Below, piece after piece: positions 11,609-23,600 of a DNA stretch of 64,000 bases; the stretch's first letter is position 1, and each line of letters begins with the position of its first letter. The translations under genes were made by a program, and so were the position numbers. This stretch comes from Galaxea fascicularis (taxonomy: Eukaryota > Cnidaria > Anthozoa > Scleractinia > Euphylliidae). The notes beneath the pieces were generated by a model. It was not told where the DNA came from, searched no databases, and saw only the letters and a program-made list of their open reading frames with translations. The stretch covers positions 12,326,306 to 12,390,305 of the forward strand of contig OX419341.1 in assembly GCA_948470475.1 (NCBI GenBank), given 5' to 3'.

Positions 11609-11759
11609 ATTACTATAAATCAATAATATAAATGACTAAAAAGGAGATCTTCAATTTTAATCAAGTTGATGCTAATTAAAGCAAATCAAGGATCTCTACA
11701 CATATTATCATAAAATAAACTGGATATATCAACATTCTCAGAAAAGAAACAAAAAATAA

Positions 11760-12057
11760 ATTATGCTGTGAATATATCAAGTATTTTACTTGCAAGCATA
11801 GGTGTAACAGGTGGTGTGACATTGAACCCAGTCGTGTTAGGTGTTTTGACCACTGCGGCAAAACTGATTTATTAAAATTCAGTGCTACATCATATGAAAA
11901 AGTCTTGACTAATCTCAGAGAAGCAATGAGAGGCGGTGAATGGGATTTCAAACCATTCATTCATGATATGAAAATTCTGGATCAAGAGATTCTTGATTTA
12001 TCACCTCCTTCCTCCAAATTTGGGAAAAAGTATAACAAAAAATTCAAGCCCGAGTAA
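11760..12057 (+). pseudogene. Conserved Polinton-associated protein, frameshifted C-terminus
   Basis: The first frame encodes a hydrophobic, glycine/alanine-rich segment (SILLASIGVTGGVTLNPVV) that looks like a membrane or fusion-type helix pair. After a one-base shift near 11873 a second frame reads YEKVLTNLREAMRGGEWD and, further on, KFGKKYNKKFKPE before the stop at 12055. The arrangement of hydrophobic hairpin plus 'LR-RGG' plus 'KFGKKY-KKF' resembles uncharacterised proteins I associate with cnidarian Polinton-like elements. Function unknown. Confidence 0.5.
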
Positions 12058-12060
12058 ACT

Positions 12061-12375
12061 TCAGACTTCCTGTTCGCTGATAATCATGCAACCGGGGCAC
12101 TTATCGATAACTTTGTGAATGTCATGCTTAATTAACCCATTCCACCATTGATTATAATATTTCAGTGCTTTCTTAAAACTTGTTATTTTGATGTTATCAG
12201 ATGGTAACTTCATTATTTGAAATATTTTTCGAATCAAAAAATTAATACTTATCTTACGTTTCCATTCACCACTCACTTGCAGAAGAACTCCATTAATTAA
12301 CTCAAATATTTTATACACCACTTGTCTGTTTTTGTTATTAATATAAATACCATGCTTTTCATTTACAGTATTCAA
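12061..12375 (-). CDS. Unrecognised ORF in the Polinton, 104 codons
   Basis: It is open from an ATG at 12375 to a stop at 12061 and convergent with the plus-strand ORF that ends four bases away. The predicted protein is basic and ends with a CPGC pair (KCPGCMIISEQEV) after several aromatic-rich helical segments. It contains no domain I recognise. Its tail-to-tail position with the element genes and intact frame suggest an element gene, possibly incomplete at its N-terminus. Confidence 0.4.
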   Translation of the reverse strand: MNTVNEKHGIYINNKNRQVVYKIFELINGVLLQVSGEWKRKISINFLIRKIFQIMKLPSDNIKITSFKKALKYYNQWWNGLIKHDIHKVIDKCPGCMIISEQEV

Positions 12376-12771
12376 TTCAAAATGTTCCCAATATGGTACT
12401 TACAATGATACACCAATTTTCTCCTTATTCGATACATGTTCTCATAAAAATTAATATAATCAGACACTAAATTATAACAGTCTACCAAACTGCAATTTCA
12501 ACAGACAATCTGGCAACATATTTCATTCTCCTTTACAATCTGTGACAATAAATTGTTGATTGCAAATTGACATTAATTCATATATTTCCTTTAATGCATC
12601 ATTTCCTCGTTACAATTCATTTTCTATATGTAATAAGTAAACATTATTTTTAACTCGTTAACAAAGTAAAGTCATTATGTCAAAGCACACTGTGACAGTC
12701 ATTACAAATTATTCACAAGTGCACAAGCACAGTCTATGTGTCCATGGAACTGCCACTTCTCTAATTTAAAA

Positions 12772-13015
12772 TTTGGTTACAGCATAACCCAGTTCTCAGT
12801 TCTCCCTGATCCAAACTCTGATTGCATGATAAGTAAAACGGGAAACCCCATTGAACTGAAACAAAAGAATTTGGTTATGGTATAACCCATTTCCAAGTTG
12901 TCCACGGTCAAGAGTCTCATTGCATGATAAGCAAAAACAGAAATCCCCATTCAAATTCAACAAAGGATTTGGGTTACCGAGTAACCCAGTTCCCAGTTCT
13001 CCTTGATCCACAGCC
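12772..13015. repeat. Imperfect tandem repeat, about 97-bp period
   Basis: The word TTGGTTA-...-TAACCCA recurs at about 12772, 12870 and 12966, each followed by similar sequence (CAGTTC/CCAAGT..., GCATGATAAG, CCCCATT). About two and a half units. The minus-strand open frame across it (12796-13134) is therefore a repeat product and is not listed as a gene. Confidence 0.65.
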
Positions 13016-13254
13016 TGCTTGCCAAGTATGCTAGAGAAATGTCGAAGGCGACGACTTGGAATAGTTTTTGCCAAATTCCAAAATATATTTGCTACTTGAT
13101 CCCTGAAAACCATATATTGATTCAGCATCATCACCAGGTACTATTCATTAACATCAGAATTTCATTTTGAATTGAATAGACATCTTGATATTCATCAAAC
13201 ATAAAATATTTAATTCCATTAATGAATATGTTCACCATTGAGAAAATATATGAG

Positions 13255-13390
13255 ATCAGACAAAAACCAAAGTTAAGAACCAAGAAGAATTGAGTTGAAG
13301 AACCAAGAAGAGCCAAGGTCAAGAGGGAAACATTTAGTTTCCATCAGCTGGTATGTAGTTGGGTGGTATACCGCCAACTGCTATACTACT
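13255..13390. repeat. Right terminal inverted repeat of the Polinton
   Basis: The reverse complement starts AGTAGTATAGCAGTTGGCGG and matches the left end at 8286-8475, including the CTACATACCAGC block and an AAGAACCAAGA-rich subterminal tract. It abuts the right CTCAGG duplication. Confidence 0.85.
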
Positions 13391-13396
13391 CTCAGG

Positions 13397-14440
13397 ACGG
13401 GTTTGATACCCAGGTTAGTACCTCCCGGAAAACAAGCTGAACAAAAGTTACAGATGACGCAGTGTGGCAAGCTGTTGTGGTGCAGGCATCCTCCCGTATT
13501 TATACATGCGCTGATGGATCAATACTACTATTGTTAAGTAGTTGAAACTATGGTAATGGTATCAAACGTTTTCTCAACATACAGTAGTAGAGTACCTTAT
13601 TTTTCGAAAATTTAAGGCTGGCACTGGGAAAATACTGAGCAGATGCCGGATACAGGGATAGCACAGTCTGAGATGACAGATAATTCAAACAGCACTTGAT
13701 AGAATGCTAACGAGATTCAATCACAGCTCAACGTTCACAGTTCCACATCACCTGGGTTGCAATAACTAGTCATTTTAGCAATGGCAAAGAAACCTGAAGT
13801 AGTAGTTGCCAAGTTCATTGCATCACTTATTTTCAAACTCTTCTGTTCTTCCCTACTGAAACTGCCAGGCCTCTTACATCGGTGAAACCAGCAGCAATTT
13901 GTACATAACACTGACTGAAAAGATGAGCAGCAAGATTTACAGACAAACCTCAGAATCCACTAAGACTCCCAGCTGAGACCTTGCTGAATGCATTACCAAC
14001 AGTACTAATAATTAGTACTAATAATTACTACCAACGGATTGCACTGGAGAGTTGGTTTACTAATATAGAACAGATGTCACTGAATCATTGCCAATAATTT
14101 CCCGCACCATACAAACGACTTATTGACAACATCAACCACAAACAAACAAGAGACAAACTGACTCATTTTTTTAACTAACCAAAGATGGGTCAAAACGCAC
14201 CAATCACTGTTTACCAGCAGTCTTCACTGTCAGTGACAAGGCTTAACTGACAGTCAACCAATAACATCACGACTTTGTTGATCAAACAGATCAACAACCA
14301 CAGTACTTATACCATCTAATGACGTAACACAAATCACTTGACTCTGATGATGACTTCCGCTCTAGTTGTCATTCCCAGTGCTACACCAGCCCGGACAATC
14401 ATACTCCACTTGGTTATGACAAAACTCTGGAGCATAATAA
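13397..14440. other. Intergenic between Polinton and HIRIP3 3' end
   Basis: No gene recognised. A core of the 451-494 palindrome recurs near 13594-13617 (TTTTTCGAAAATTTAAGG). The right part probably includes the HIRIP3 3' untranslated region, but I cannot place a polyadenylation site with confidence. Confidence 0.4.
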
Positions 14441-14497
14441 TTAAAAAATCATGTGACTTGACCATAATTATTATGGTCAAGTCACATGATTTTTTAA
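14441..14497. repeat. 57-base near-perfect palindrome in HIRIP3 3' flank
   Basis: Arms of 28 bases (14441-14468 and 14470-14497) pair around one central base. The arms start TTAAAAAATCATGTGACTTG. The structure starts 27 bases downstream of the HIRIP3 stop codon, so it would lie in the 3' UTR and form a strong RNA hairpin. It could be a minimal foldback MITE. Confidence 0.8.
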
Positions 14498-14523
14498 ATT
14501 AATCACATCATATTAATTTATAA

Positions 14524-14624
14524 CTAACCTGTTGCGATGATGTTGCTACAATCCAGTTCAGCCACTTCATCAGCTTCCTCTTTCTCTTTCTTATACTTTT
14601 GACACATTTTAAGTGTTATTCTTC
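14524..14624 (-). CDS. HIRIP3: HIRIP3 exon 5 (terminal)
   Basis: The acceptor TCGTAG precedes GAAGAATAAC. The exon enters in phase 1, completing the glycine codon begun in exon 4, and encodes ITLKMCQKYKKEKEEADEVA through to ATG-stop. The order 'K-..KEK-EADEVAELD--NII--G' matches the extreme C-terminus of vertebrate HIRIP3. The exon is too short to show up as a long ORF. Confidence 0.9.
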
Positions 14625-17600
14625 CTACGATAAACAGAAAAAAAAGTAATTAATAAAAACAAATCACCTTGCAACACAGGACTTAAAAACATGATGAAGT
14701 GTCACTTAATGTTATAGCACACACAACAGATCTACTATTCAGACACACGAATTGGCCGAGCCTAGGATCATGTAAACTAGGGAAATAACTCACTGCACTA
14801 TACTTCACTCAATGTGTAATGTTTAATTAAAACTGCTTCTTTTAATTTAAAATTATTTGAACAGAGAACCCAGTCAAGAAATACAATCAAGTGGCCATTG
14901 CCAAAGACTTGGTTTAAGCGGAGTAGACCAAATCTCAGTTCATTCCCATACTTTTAGGATCTGAATGTCATTAGTTAGCATTTTCACTTCATTACTCACC
15001 AATTATCAACACAGAGATCCTAACAGAATGCAGTCATTTGTTGCATTAACCTAAATTAATGGTTTAAGCTCCTGTTTTAAGCTCCTGGTTTAAGTTTTCC
15101 TTTTTTTATCTTAACAAATTATGCGTAGCAATTTAAAAGGGCATATAATTAGTTACTATATCATGCCCTTCTCCACTCCTTCCCCTTATTACAATACACC
15201 TCATTCATTATGACAATGTGGAGTAAATAAGTAAATACAAATACAAATACATTTAAGCTCCTGTGACTCAGTGGTAGAGCAGTAGAGCATACAAACTACA
15301 TGTAGTAAAGATTGATAGGTCAAGCATTAGACCTCTCAATTTTGTTTCTTTTATGTGTGTTTTTTTGTATCTTATTCGTCTTCATTTAAAAGAAACGTTT
15401 TTCTAACTGAAAAAATCACATTTTATCTCTGAGTCATTATTCACCACACTAAAACTCCAGTATCAATAACAACACAGTCCCCTCTCTCATAAGTGACCAC
15501 CCCTGATGCACATCAAAGTGGTCTGTTACAAGAATTGGTCGCTTATGAGAAAAATCAATAAAATGAGCCAACTAAGTACATGAAAATATCACATGAGTTA
15601 GCTAGGCTTAGGGAAACGTTTGACTGAGCACTGGCATATTTCACATTGAATAACATCTAGAAAATCTTATTATACTGTTGTTGAACTCTTTGTATAATAT
15701 TTTGCAACAGATCACTGTAACAATTCCTGGTTACCTACAGATCTAAGAATGTAGCTGTTGTTTTTGTATGTAAACTTTATTATCAGTCGGTACTTTGGGT
15801 CAGCATTATTAAAAACTGAACTTTTGTGACATTTATTGACGATCATACATGATCATGTTGGATGGTCACTTACCAGACACAGAAAACAAAAGAATATGTC
15901 AAACGTGGTAGCAGTTGCTTAAGAAAATTGATCAGTAGTGATCGCTTATGAGAGCATTTGAAACAATATTTGACTGAGAAACAAAACGGTTATTTACAAA
16001 GTGGTTGCTTACGAGAAGTGGCCGCTATGAGAGAGTTAACTGTATTACTGCCATTATCACTGTTTACCTTCAAACCCAGTCCTGTCTCTTATCAGATTGT
16101 CCAATATTCTCTCTTTCTGGGACATTGACTTACAATCAGCAAAAAGATCAACATATTTTAAATGCATTCCACAGCTCCTTGCATATCGCTTCAAATTCCG
16201 TAGCTTTGCACTGTCGTCGGAAGGTGGTGATAACTTCTTCTTCCTAGCACCAAAGCTAGTGCTGGTGTCCTTTGATAAAATCAAAACATTACTCCAAGTA
16301 AAAACAAGGAATGTTGGTTGATATGCATGTTGGCACTTTGAGGAAACTTTAAATTAAAGAAAAAAGCCAGTATTTTCACACTCAACATGTTAACATTCCA
16401 GGGGTGCCATAGAACAAATGAAAGTGTTCCTGTGGTGATTTAAAAATAATTAATGGACAATGTATTTTTCAGTCAAATGATACAGAAAATCTACGAGTCC
16501 TTTCAAAAAATTAATATTGCATTAAAATTAAAGGTGCAGCCACACACAGTAGTTAAATTCTTCTTTAAAGGTGATGTCCAGTCCATACTGCAGACTATCA
16601 TGAGTTTGTTAACGTTTTTGTTTTGACTCACCTACATGTAAGATGTCACAAAATGTAGTATTTTCCAACCGCTCACATTATGTAAATTCAAAGTTCATGT
16701 CAACTGCCATTACGAATGCAAAGCTTTATGCTTTGTTCTTTCTGATATCACTAGAGAAAAAACTTCATTTCTCTAAAAATCAAAGAAACTGTTGGGGAAA
16801 GAATGAATAAAAATGCCTCAAAGATAAGGTAGGTGGTTTGTAACAAATAACATTTGATTTGCATTCCATCATGTAAGGCTCATAAATAATGAATCAAACC
16901 AAAAACATATTAAATAAATTCTTGAGAGCGTGCAATACAGACTGGACATCACCTTGAATGATATACATATTTTACATGTACCTATCCTTTGTCCCCTCCC
17001 TTACTTTAACCTATCTTCTCCCTTCACCCCTCCCCTTGTTCTTTCCCTTATCCCTGCTGTATTAACCCTGTAATTATTATTCATTAAGCTGGCATTTTTA
17101 ATATTTTATTGGGAGCTTGGTAGGGGAAGTGACACTGTCAGTTAATAACCTCAGCCCAGTCATAATGGTTATGAGTAGTAGGCAGCAAGGGCCTCCAGCC
17201 CTGATGCCTCTTAGGGGAGTCTGAGGGCATACTGTCCTGGACATTTTTGTAAACAACGGCTTCAGATGGTTGCATCTGACACATTTTGGGGTAAAGTCAG
17301 CCCTTCTTAGATAGCTCCTCAAATCCTTATTATTTTCCACTAGTAGCTTTGTTGTGAACAGCAAAGATATTTAAGCAAGTACTAGCCAACAGTCAATAGT
17401 CAGTTCAGAAGAAACATTGGTAGCTATATTTTTGGTTACAATTTGAAGTAGTGGAGACCCCATATTGTGCTACCAGCACATTTTGACTGTGCTGTAACCT
17501 GGCAGGTTTTCAATTACCTGTGACTTCTTTTTGCCCTTTTTCTTCTGAGCATGACCTCCACCTTCATTTAGACAGTTGTCCTTATGTGTTGATTTAGTTT

Positions 17601-20600
17601 TTCTGTTTGCTACAACTTGTTTTTCCTCTGAATTTAGCGACTCATTGCTACTGGAATCACCAGGCTTTTCCTCTTCAACAATTTTCTGTCTCTTGGTTTC
17701 TGTTTGTTCTTCTTCTTCTTCACTGGTGTACTCAATGGACCTTTTCTTTTGTCTAATTTCCCTTACAGTTTTGTTCTTGGGTGATTCCTCTCCCTTTTGC
17801 TGTTGCTCATCAATGATAGCATTGTCTACCTCAGTTTGTTGTGATGTTTGTGTGTTGGATACATTCTCAATGTCCTTGTCATCCTCATCACTGTTATCAT
17901 TTCTAGACTCAATATTTCTTTTGAGTTCTTTTGGTTTTCTCCTCATACCATTCTTTTGTGTCCTTTGTTTCTTGAATGTTGTTTCCTTGTCGGAATCATT
18001 GTCATTACTGTCTACCCTTCTTTTCTTCTTTCTTGGGCTGACAGATGAAGAAGAAATTGTATTTTCACCATCAATTTGTGTTGCTGTCTGGGAGACTTCA
18101 TCTTCTGAAAACTCAATAACAATAAAAATGTTAATTTTAGACTCTTCCTGACAATCTACAACCAGCTGCAAAATTGATGAGACATTTCCAATCGAAAACA
18201 GCCTTTCTTTCTGAAAATCACTGCTGCTAAGAAATCTGTGAAATACAACACACAGCCCCACCTTCTCCCCCTTTCAAAGTTGTTCGTCCAAGTTTCAAGC
18301 GTAGTGTTGCACTCCTAGTGACTTTGATAAGAGGGGGAGGGGGAGGGAAAGTGCAAGATCATGGAAACATCATTGCTCATTGTAGTGGTGTAATTATGAG
18401 ATCTGTGGCTTTTCCTAATAATTTTTATTTGGCACTACTCCCCATTCAAACCATGTCTCTTCCCAGCAAGTGAGCCAGCACTGAGTAAACAAAATAATAC
18501 TTTTGTTGGAGATGTTAAAAGCCCTCACTGAAAGACAAAAAAGAGCTTCCAAGATTCACATTGCAAAGTTGTTAACGCGATTAAGCTTATGTTAAATTAA
18601 AATCCTTAGCATAGCAAGTACAGTACAATGAGACAACAGACTCTGGTTATCTTGAATTTTCTAAGGGCCCAGGAAATGATTTAAGCAAATAGGGTTCATG
18701 GGTTATAAAGGCAGAGTGAAACTGAAAACTTTGGAAAACAAATGAGGTAGCATCATGCATAAGCTGTCAGTCTCTTTGCTTGACAGTCAAAACTTGTTAA
18801 ATCTTCAGCTACGTGTAATGCAATCCTATTTACAAACCTTTGACAGGACTTCTGGAACTTCCTAAATAGTACATAACAATACTAGTTTTTGTCATACATC
18901 AAAAGTCTATTTACAGGCAACTTAATATCTATGCAAATCAATGCGCTTAAATGAACATAGAATCTGGTAGAATCTTTAGGTGTGTATGTCATGTAAACAT
19001 AATGCAAAGCGATTTTTCAGTCTGCATTATGTTTATGTGACATACAGTCACGTAAACACAACGCAGACATAAACTCAACAGTCGCAGGTGTTGAGTTTGT
19101 TGTAAATTGTTGCTCAACTTAAGACAGCAATGAGTCCATAGCTTTTGCTAAAACAGTTTTCTCACAGTTTCAAAGAACCTACCTCTTTATTGTCAGGTCA
19201 AGATATCATGGGTTAAGCTGTGAGGACCCTTTAAGAAGGGCACAACTATGGTTGAGTTCATAGGACATAAAGATTATCCTTGATTAAATGGTGCTGTTGT
19301 GTCATGACTACACTTGTGATTGTATATGGCTAAATGGAATTTAGGCTTGGTTAAACACAAGCTAAGACTATTGGGATCTTGTTTACTGTAGGTAATGGCG
19401 ACTGATCTGTCGGTCGATATAGTGGTCGACACTCAGTCGACACTCAGTCGGCAGTCAGTCGACAGTCACTCGATATAACGGTCGATACTCGGTCGACACT
19501 CGGTCGATAGTCTTTCCAGATGTGTCTCGGCTGATATTGCTTTTTGTTCACCGACTTCGCCGACACTTCACCGATAGTTGGTCGACACTTGACCAATGTA
19601 TCGGTCAGTAAATCGGTCGACACTTGGTCAATAGTCAGAAGATACATGTAGCTATTTGATATATCGGTCGAGTCGGCCGATAGTCGATTGATATATCAGT
19701 CGAGATTTGTGTCGCTCTGTATAGTTTTTAGTCCGTTACCAATAGCCCTGGAGAAGAAATTGGAGCAAAATTACTGAAATATGAACCGATTGCCCCCATT
19801 GACACGTAGAGATGATTCTTGAAAAATTCGCATTTTTTGGACATTTTTCGCTCAGTTATGAGTCCAAAGTGCTCAAAATTAAACATGAAAGCATGCCTTT
19901 CTTTGCAATAGCATCCCGTTGTGACATTTTTTTGGTTTCCTTTTTCTCTTGTGTTTGTCATTTTGCTGTGGTTACTAACTGTCATTTCACTCATCCTTCT
20001 TTAAGTATACTTCAACTGTGGGACCACAGTAGCAGCAGATTCAACTTAGACTGCAACTGGTTCTGTTTAAAATCAGACGATCGGTGATGATACAAACTAA
20101 AAAAAAAAAGGTTACCATGTCCTTAGTTTCCGGTGCTCTTTGGTTCGCTTCATAGAGAAATTGCGCCTCGCACTGCCACATGTTCCCCATTACATGATAA
20201 CAGTAATTAATGACGTCTTTGCTTAAAAAGAAAGACTCACCTGGTAAATTAACACACGACTGATATTCGGCAGACAGTTGACCGATATACCACCGACAGT
20301 TAACCGATATATCACCGACATATGACTGATAGTAAGTCGAGGTGTGTCGTTGAAATATCGACCGATCTCGGCCGATAGTCTATCTCACGTTCAACTGACT
20401 GTCAACGGACTGTCGACCGACTGCCGACGGACTGTCGACTGATTGTTGACCGCTATGTCGACCGCTATATCGACCGCTATATGGACCGATAGATCGGTCG
20501 ACACTGCCTACAGTAAACAAGATCCGACTATTGCTATTGATCAACAGTGTATCTTTTATGAGCAGGCTTTCTGTGGAGGGTGGGGAGGGGGTGGGGTGAT

Positions 20601-23600
20601 TATGCATTGCATAAGTTTTGGTTAGATAAGTATTCTACTGGTTTTATCAGTGTCGTGGTTTTTGCTCACTGGGTTGTGTTGGTACCCTTTGTTGTTTTGC
20701 TGCAAATTGTGCATTGATCTCAACCATCTTCAAAGGCTTCTATAGTTGATGAGTTTAGCATGAGATTTCTTGCATAAGCATGATATAAGAGATTAGGGAA
20801 CGATTATTAAGTTAGTTGCAATAGTACAAGTATGGACATGTAGTTCAATCCTTTATGGTGATTACACATATAGCCAAAATACAACAGGTGCTAAAATTTG
20901 TTTTTACATTATACAGGTATTTAAAGATGTCAATGTACCATGCAGAAAATCCCAGATGGAACCTGTTTACTATATCACCAAACCAAATGCTGCAATAATT
21001 CACCAACAGACTGCATAAAACAATAATATTGTGATTTCTGTCAGACAACATCTCTCTCACCTTGATCTCCATTTTCCTCTCGATGTTTGTTAGCATACTG
21101 AGCATAAATATCATGTACACTCTTTTTAAATAGCTCCTTGTGCTCAGCTTCCAGTCTGTCTTTTCCCAAGTACTTTAGGAATTCTGATCTTATTGATTTT
21201 ACTGTCAGGGTTCTTAAATGAAAGGTGCAGTTGGTTGTTACTTTATATTGAAACTTGTATAACAAAAATTAACAATAATATTGCTATCTTCCCAGAAATA
21301 ATTTGTGATTTTACAATGCATCAGGGAATCTTTTGCTGTAAATTATTTCCTCGTGTGATTGGACAAAACACAAATAATCTATTAGACACACAAGATGTAG
21401 ACATACATACATACGTAAACTTTATTTTACCTCGAATTTTAGAGTGGCTCAAAGGAGCTAATATCTTCGAGAGACCAGCAGCACTAGGGTTACGTCCCTA
21501 ATGGTTCTTTAACATCCCACAGAATCAATTATGAAGTAAGTAGGTAATAACTTTATTTAGACACAGTGTATTCATCAGGTATGACAACACTACAAGCTAT
21601 ATAAATCTATCTAAAAGTATCAAATTCCTTGTAATAAAAAGATAAAATATTAAATTATACCTACAATGTAAATTATCCCAACCCCCAAGAAATTAATAAA
21701 CCTGCTTTACAAGAAGGCCACGTACAGATGGTCAAGCAAAAAAATTGTGACAGCCCCTTTGAAAACTACTGATAGTTTCTGCTTGCGGCAATTCCCGGGG
21801 AAGGCTATTCCAGATGACTGCACCATTGTACCTAAAACTGTTTTTAGGGACATTAGAGCAGGACAGTGGAATAACCAGTTTGTTCTCATTGTCCCTTATT
21901 ATCAGAGATATTTCTTTGAGTGAAAAGAGAGCTAAGATAATTACGAGCAAGGCCATGTAGGGACTTCTTGACCATAAAGGTCGGCACACATGAGGGGACT
22001 AGTCCCTGCGACTTGTCCCTTGAAGAGTTTACAAGAAGGGACTGGTCGCAGGGACAAGTCCCATCGTGTGTGCCGACGAAGGGTTTTGAGGGACTAGTCG
22101 CAGGGACTTGTCCCACTAATTCAAACCAGTTTGAATTCACGGGACAAGTTGCAGGGACCAAATTTTGGTCCCTGCGACTAGATTTTTTGTAAAAAATGAC
22201 TAGTTCACACGATGGGACTTGTCCCTGCGACTTGTTGCAGGGACTAGTCGCAGGTGTATACAAAACGAAGACCTAAGAACTAAGACCCAAAAACGAAGAC
22301 TAAGTTTTTTACAGGCCTATCAAACCAGAGCCAGTCAAGCCGGGTCAACGCTTTTCCTCAGACACCAACTGACGCCAAACCAGTGGGGTCTTCGTTTTGT
22401 AGATTAAGCCGGCTCAAACTACAAAATGAAGACCCTCGCTTAAATGCTTTGTTCATTGTCAACTGACGCGAAATGAATGGGGTCTTCGTTTTATAGATTA
22501 AGCCAGCTCAAACTACAAAACGAAGACCCTGGCTTTAATGCTTTGTTCGTTATCAACTGACGCGAAATGTTTTTACAGGCCGATCAAACCAGAGCCACTC
22601 AAGGTGAGTCAACGCTTTTCCTCAGACACCAACTGACGCAAAACTAACCGGGGGTCTTCACTTTGTAGATTAAGCCGGCTCAAACTACAAAATGAAGACC
22701 CTCGCTTTAATGCTTTGTTCGTTGCCAACTGACGCGAAATGAAGACCCTCGCTTAAATGTTTTGTTCGTTGTCACCTGACGCGAAATCAATCAATAAAGT
22801 CTTTGTCTTGTAGACACCCGTTCGTTGTAAACTGACACGAAATGAATGGGGTCTTCGTTTTGTAGTTTGACCCGGCTTAATCTACAAAACGAAGACCCCA
22901 TTGATTTCGCGTCAGTTGGCAACAAACAAAGTATTTAAGCCAGGGTCTTCGTTTTGTAGTTTGACCCGGCTTTATCTACAAAACGAAGACCCCATTCATT
23001 TCGCGTCAGTTGACAACGACCAAAGCATTTAAGCTAGGGTCTTCATTTTGTAGTTTGAGCCGTCTTAATCTCCAAAGCGAAGACCCCCAGTTAGTTTTGC
23101 GTCAGTTGGTGTCTGAGGAAAAGCGTTGACTCAGCTTGAGTGGCTCTGGTTTGATCGGCCTGTAAAAACATTTCGCGTCAGTTGACAACAAACAAAGCAT
23201 TTAAGCGAGGGTCTTCGTTTTGTAGTTTGAGCCGGCTTAATCTACAAAACGAAGACCCCACTGGTTTCACGTCAGTTGGTGTCTGAGGAAAAGCGTTGAC
23301 CCGGCTTGACTGGCTCTGGTTTGATAGGCCTGTAAAAAACTTAGTCTTCGTTTTGTATACACCCGACTAGTCGCAGGGACTAGTCCCCTCACGTGTGCCG
23401 ACCTTAATGCCTCTTAAATTTAATTTTTCCAGTCAAGCTGTTCAAATAAGGAGCCAGGACTAGAATCGTAACTAGAAAAGGTTAGAACACGAGCCACATG
23501 GTTTTGCAATATTTGAAGCTTATTTGCCAAAGAAGTGCCACAATGCCCCCAGACTGCACTGCAGTGGTCAAAATGAGGTTGAATCAAGGCATTGTAAATA

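Larger units (their letters stand above)
8280..13396. mobile_element. Decayed Polinton/Maverick element, 5.1 kb, 6-bp TSD
   Basis: The element spans 8286-13390. Its ends are inverted repeats beginning AGTAGTATAG, flanked by exact CTCAGG copies at 8280-8285 and 13391-13396. AG-starting termini and 6-bp duplications are hallmarks of Polintons. The inverted repeats run over 100 bp each, the left one carrying an extra insertion of about 30 bp. Inside are a frame-broken protein-primed type B DNA polymerase (minus strand), a fibre-like ORF and a second relic (plus), and an unrecognised ORF (minus). Integrase, packaging ATPase, protease and capsid genes are not visible, and full elements are usually 15-20 kb, so this is an internally deleted, inactive copy. 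Polintons are related to adintoviruses, so it may equally be called an endogenous virus relic. Confidence 0.9.

Noticed and set aside
12796..13134. 112-codon minus-strand frame in the Polinton
   Set aside because: It is built from the 97-bp tandem repeat and the period is not a multiple of three, so it is not a conserved protein repeat.
15255..15345. Possible tRNA or SINE head (CTCAGTGGTAGAGCAGTAGAGC)
   Set aside because: The A-box-like words are present but no clear B box follows (AGGTCAAGCATTAGACC is a poor match) and it cannot fold as a tRNA; too weak to list.
17576..18151. 191-codon plus-strand frame rich in Ser, Phe and Leu
   Set aside because: It is the antisense shadow of the Lys/Glu/Asp-rich HIRIP3 exon 3.
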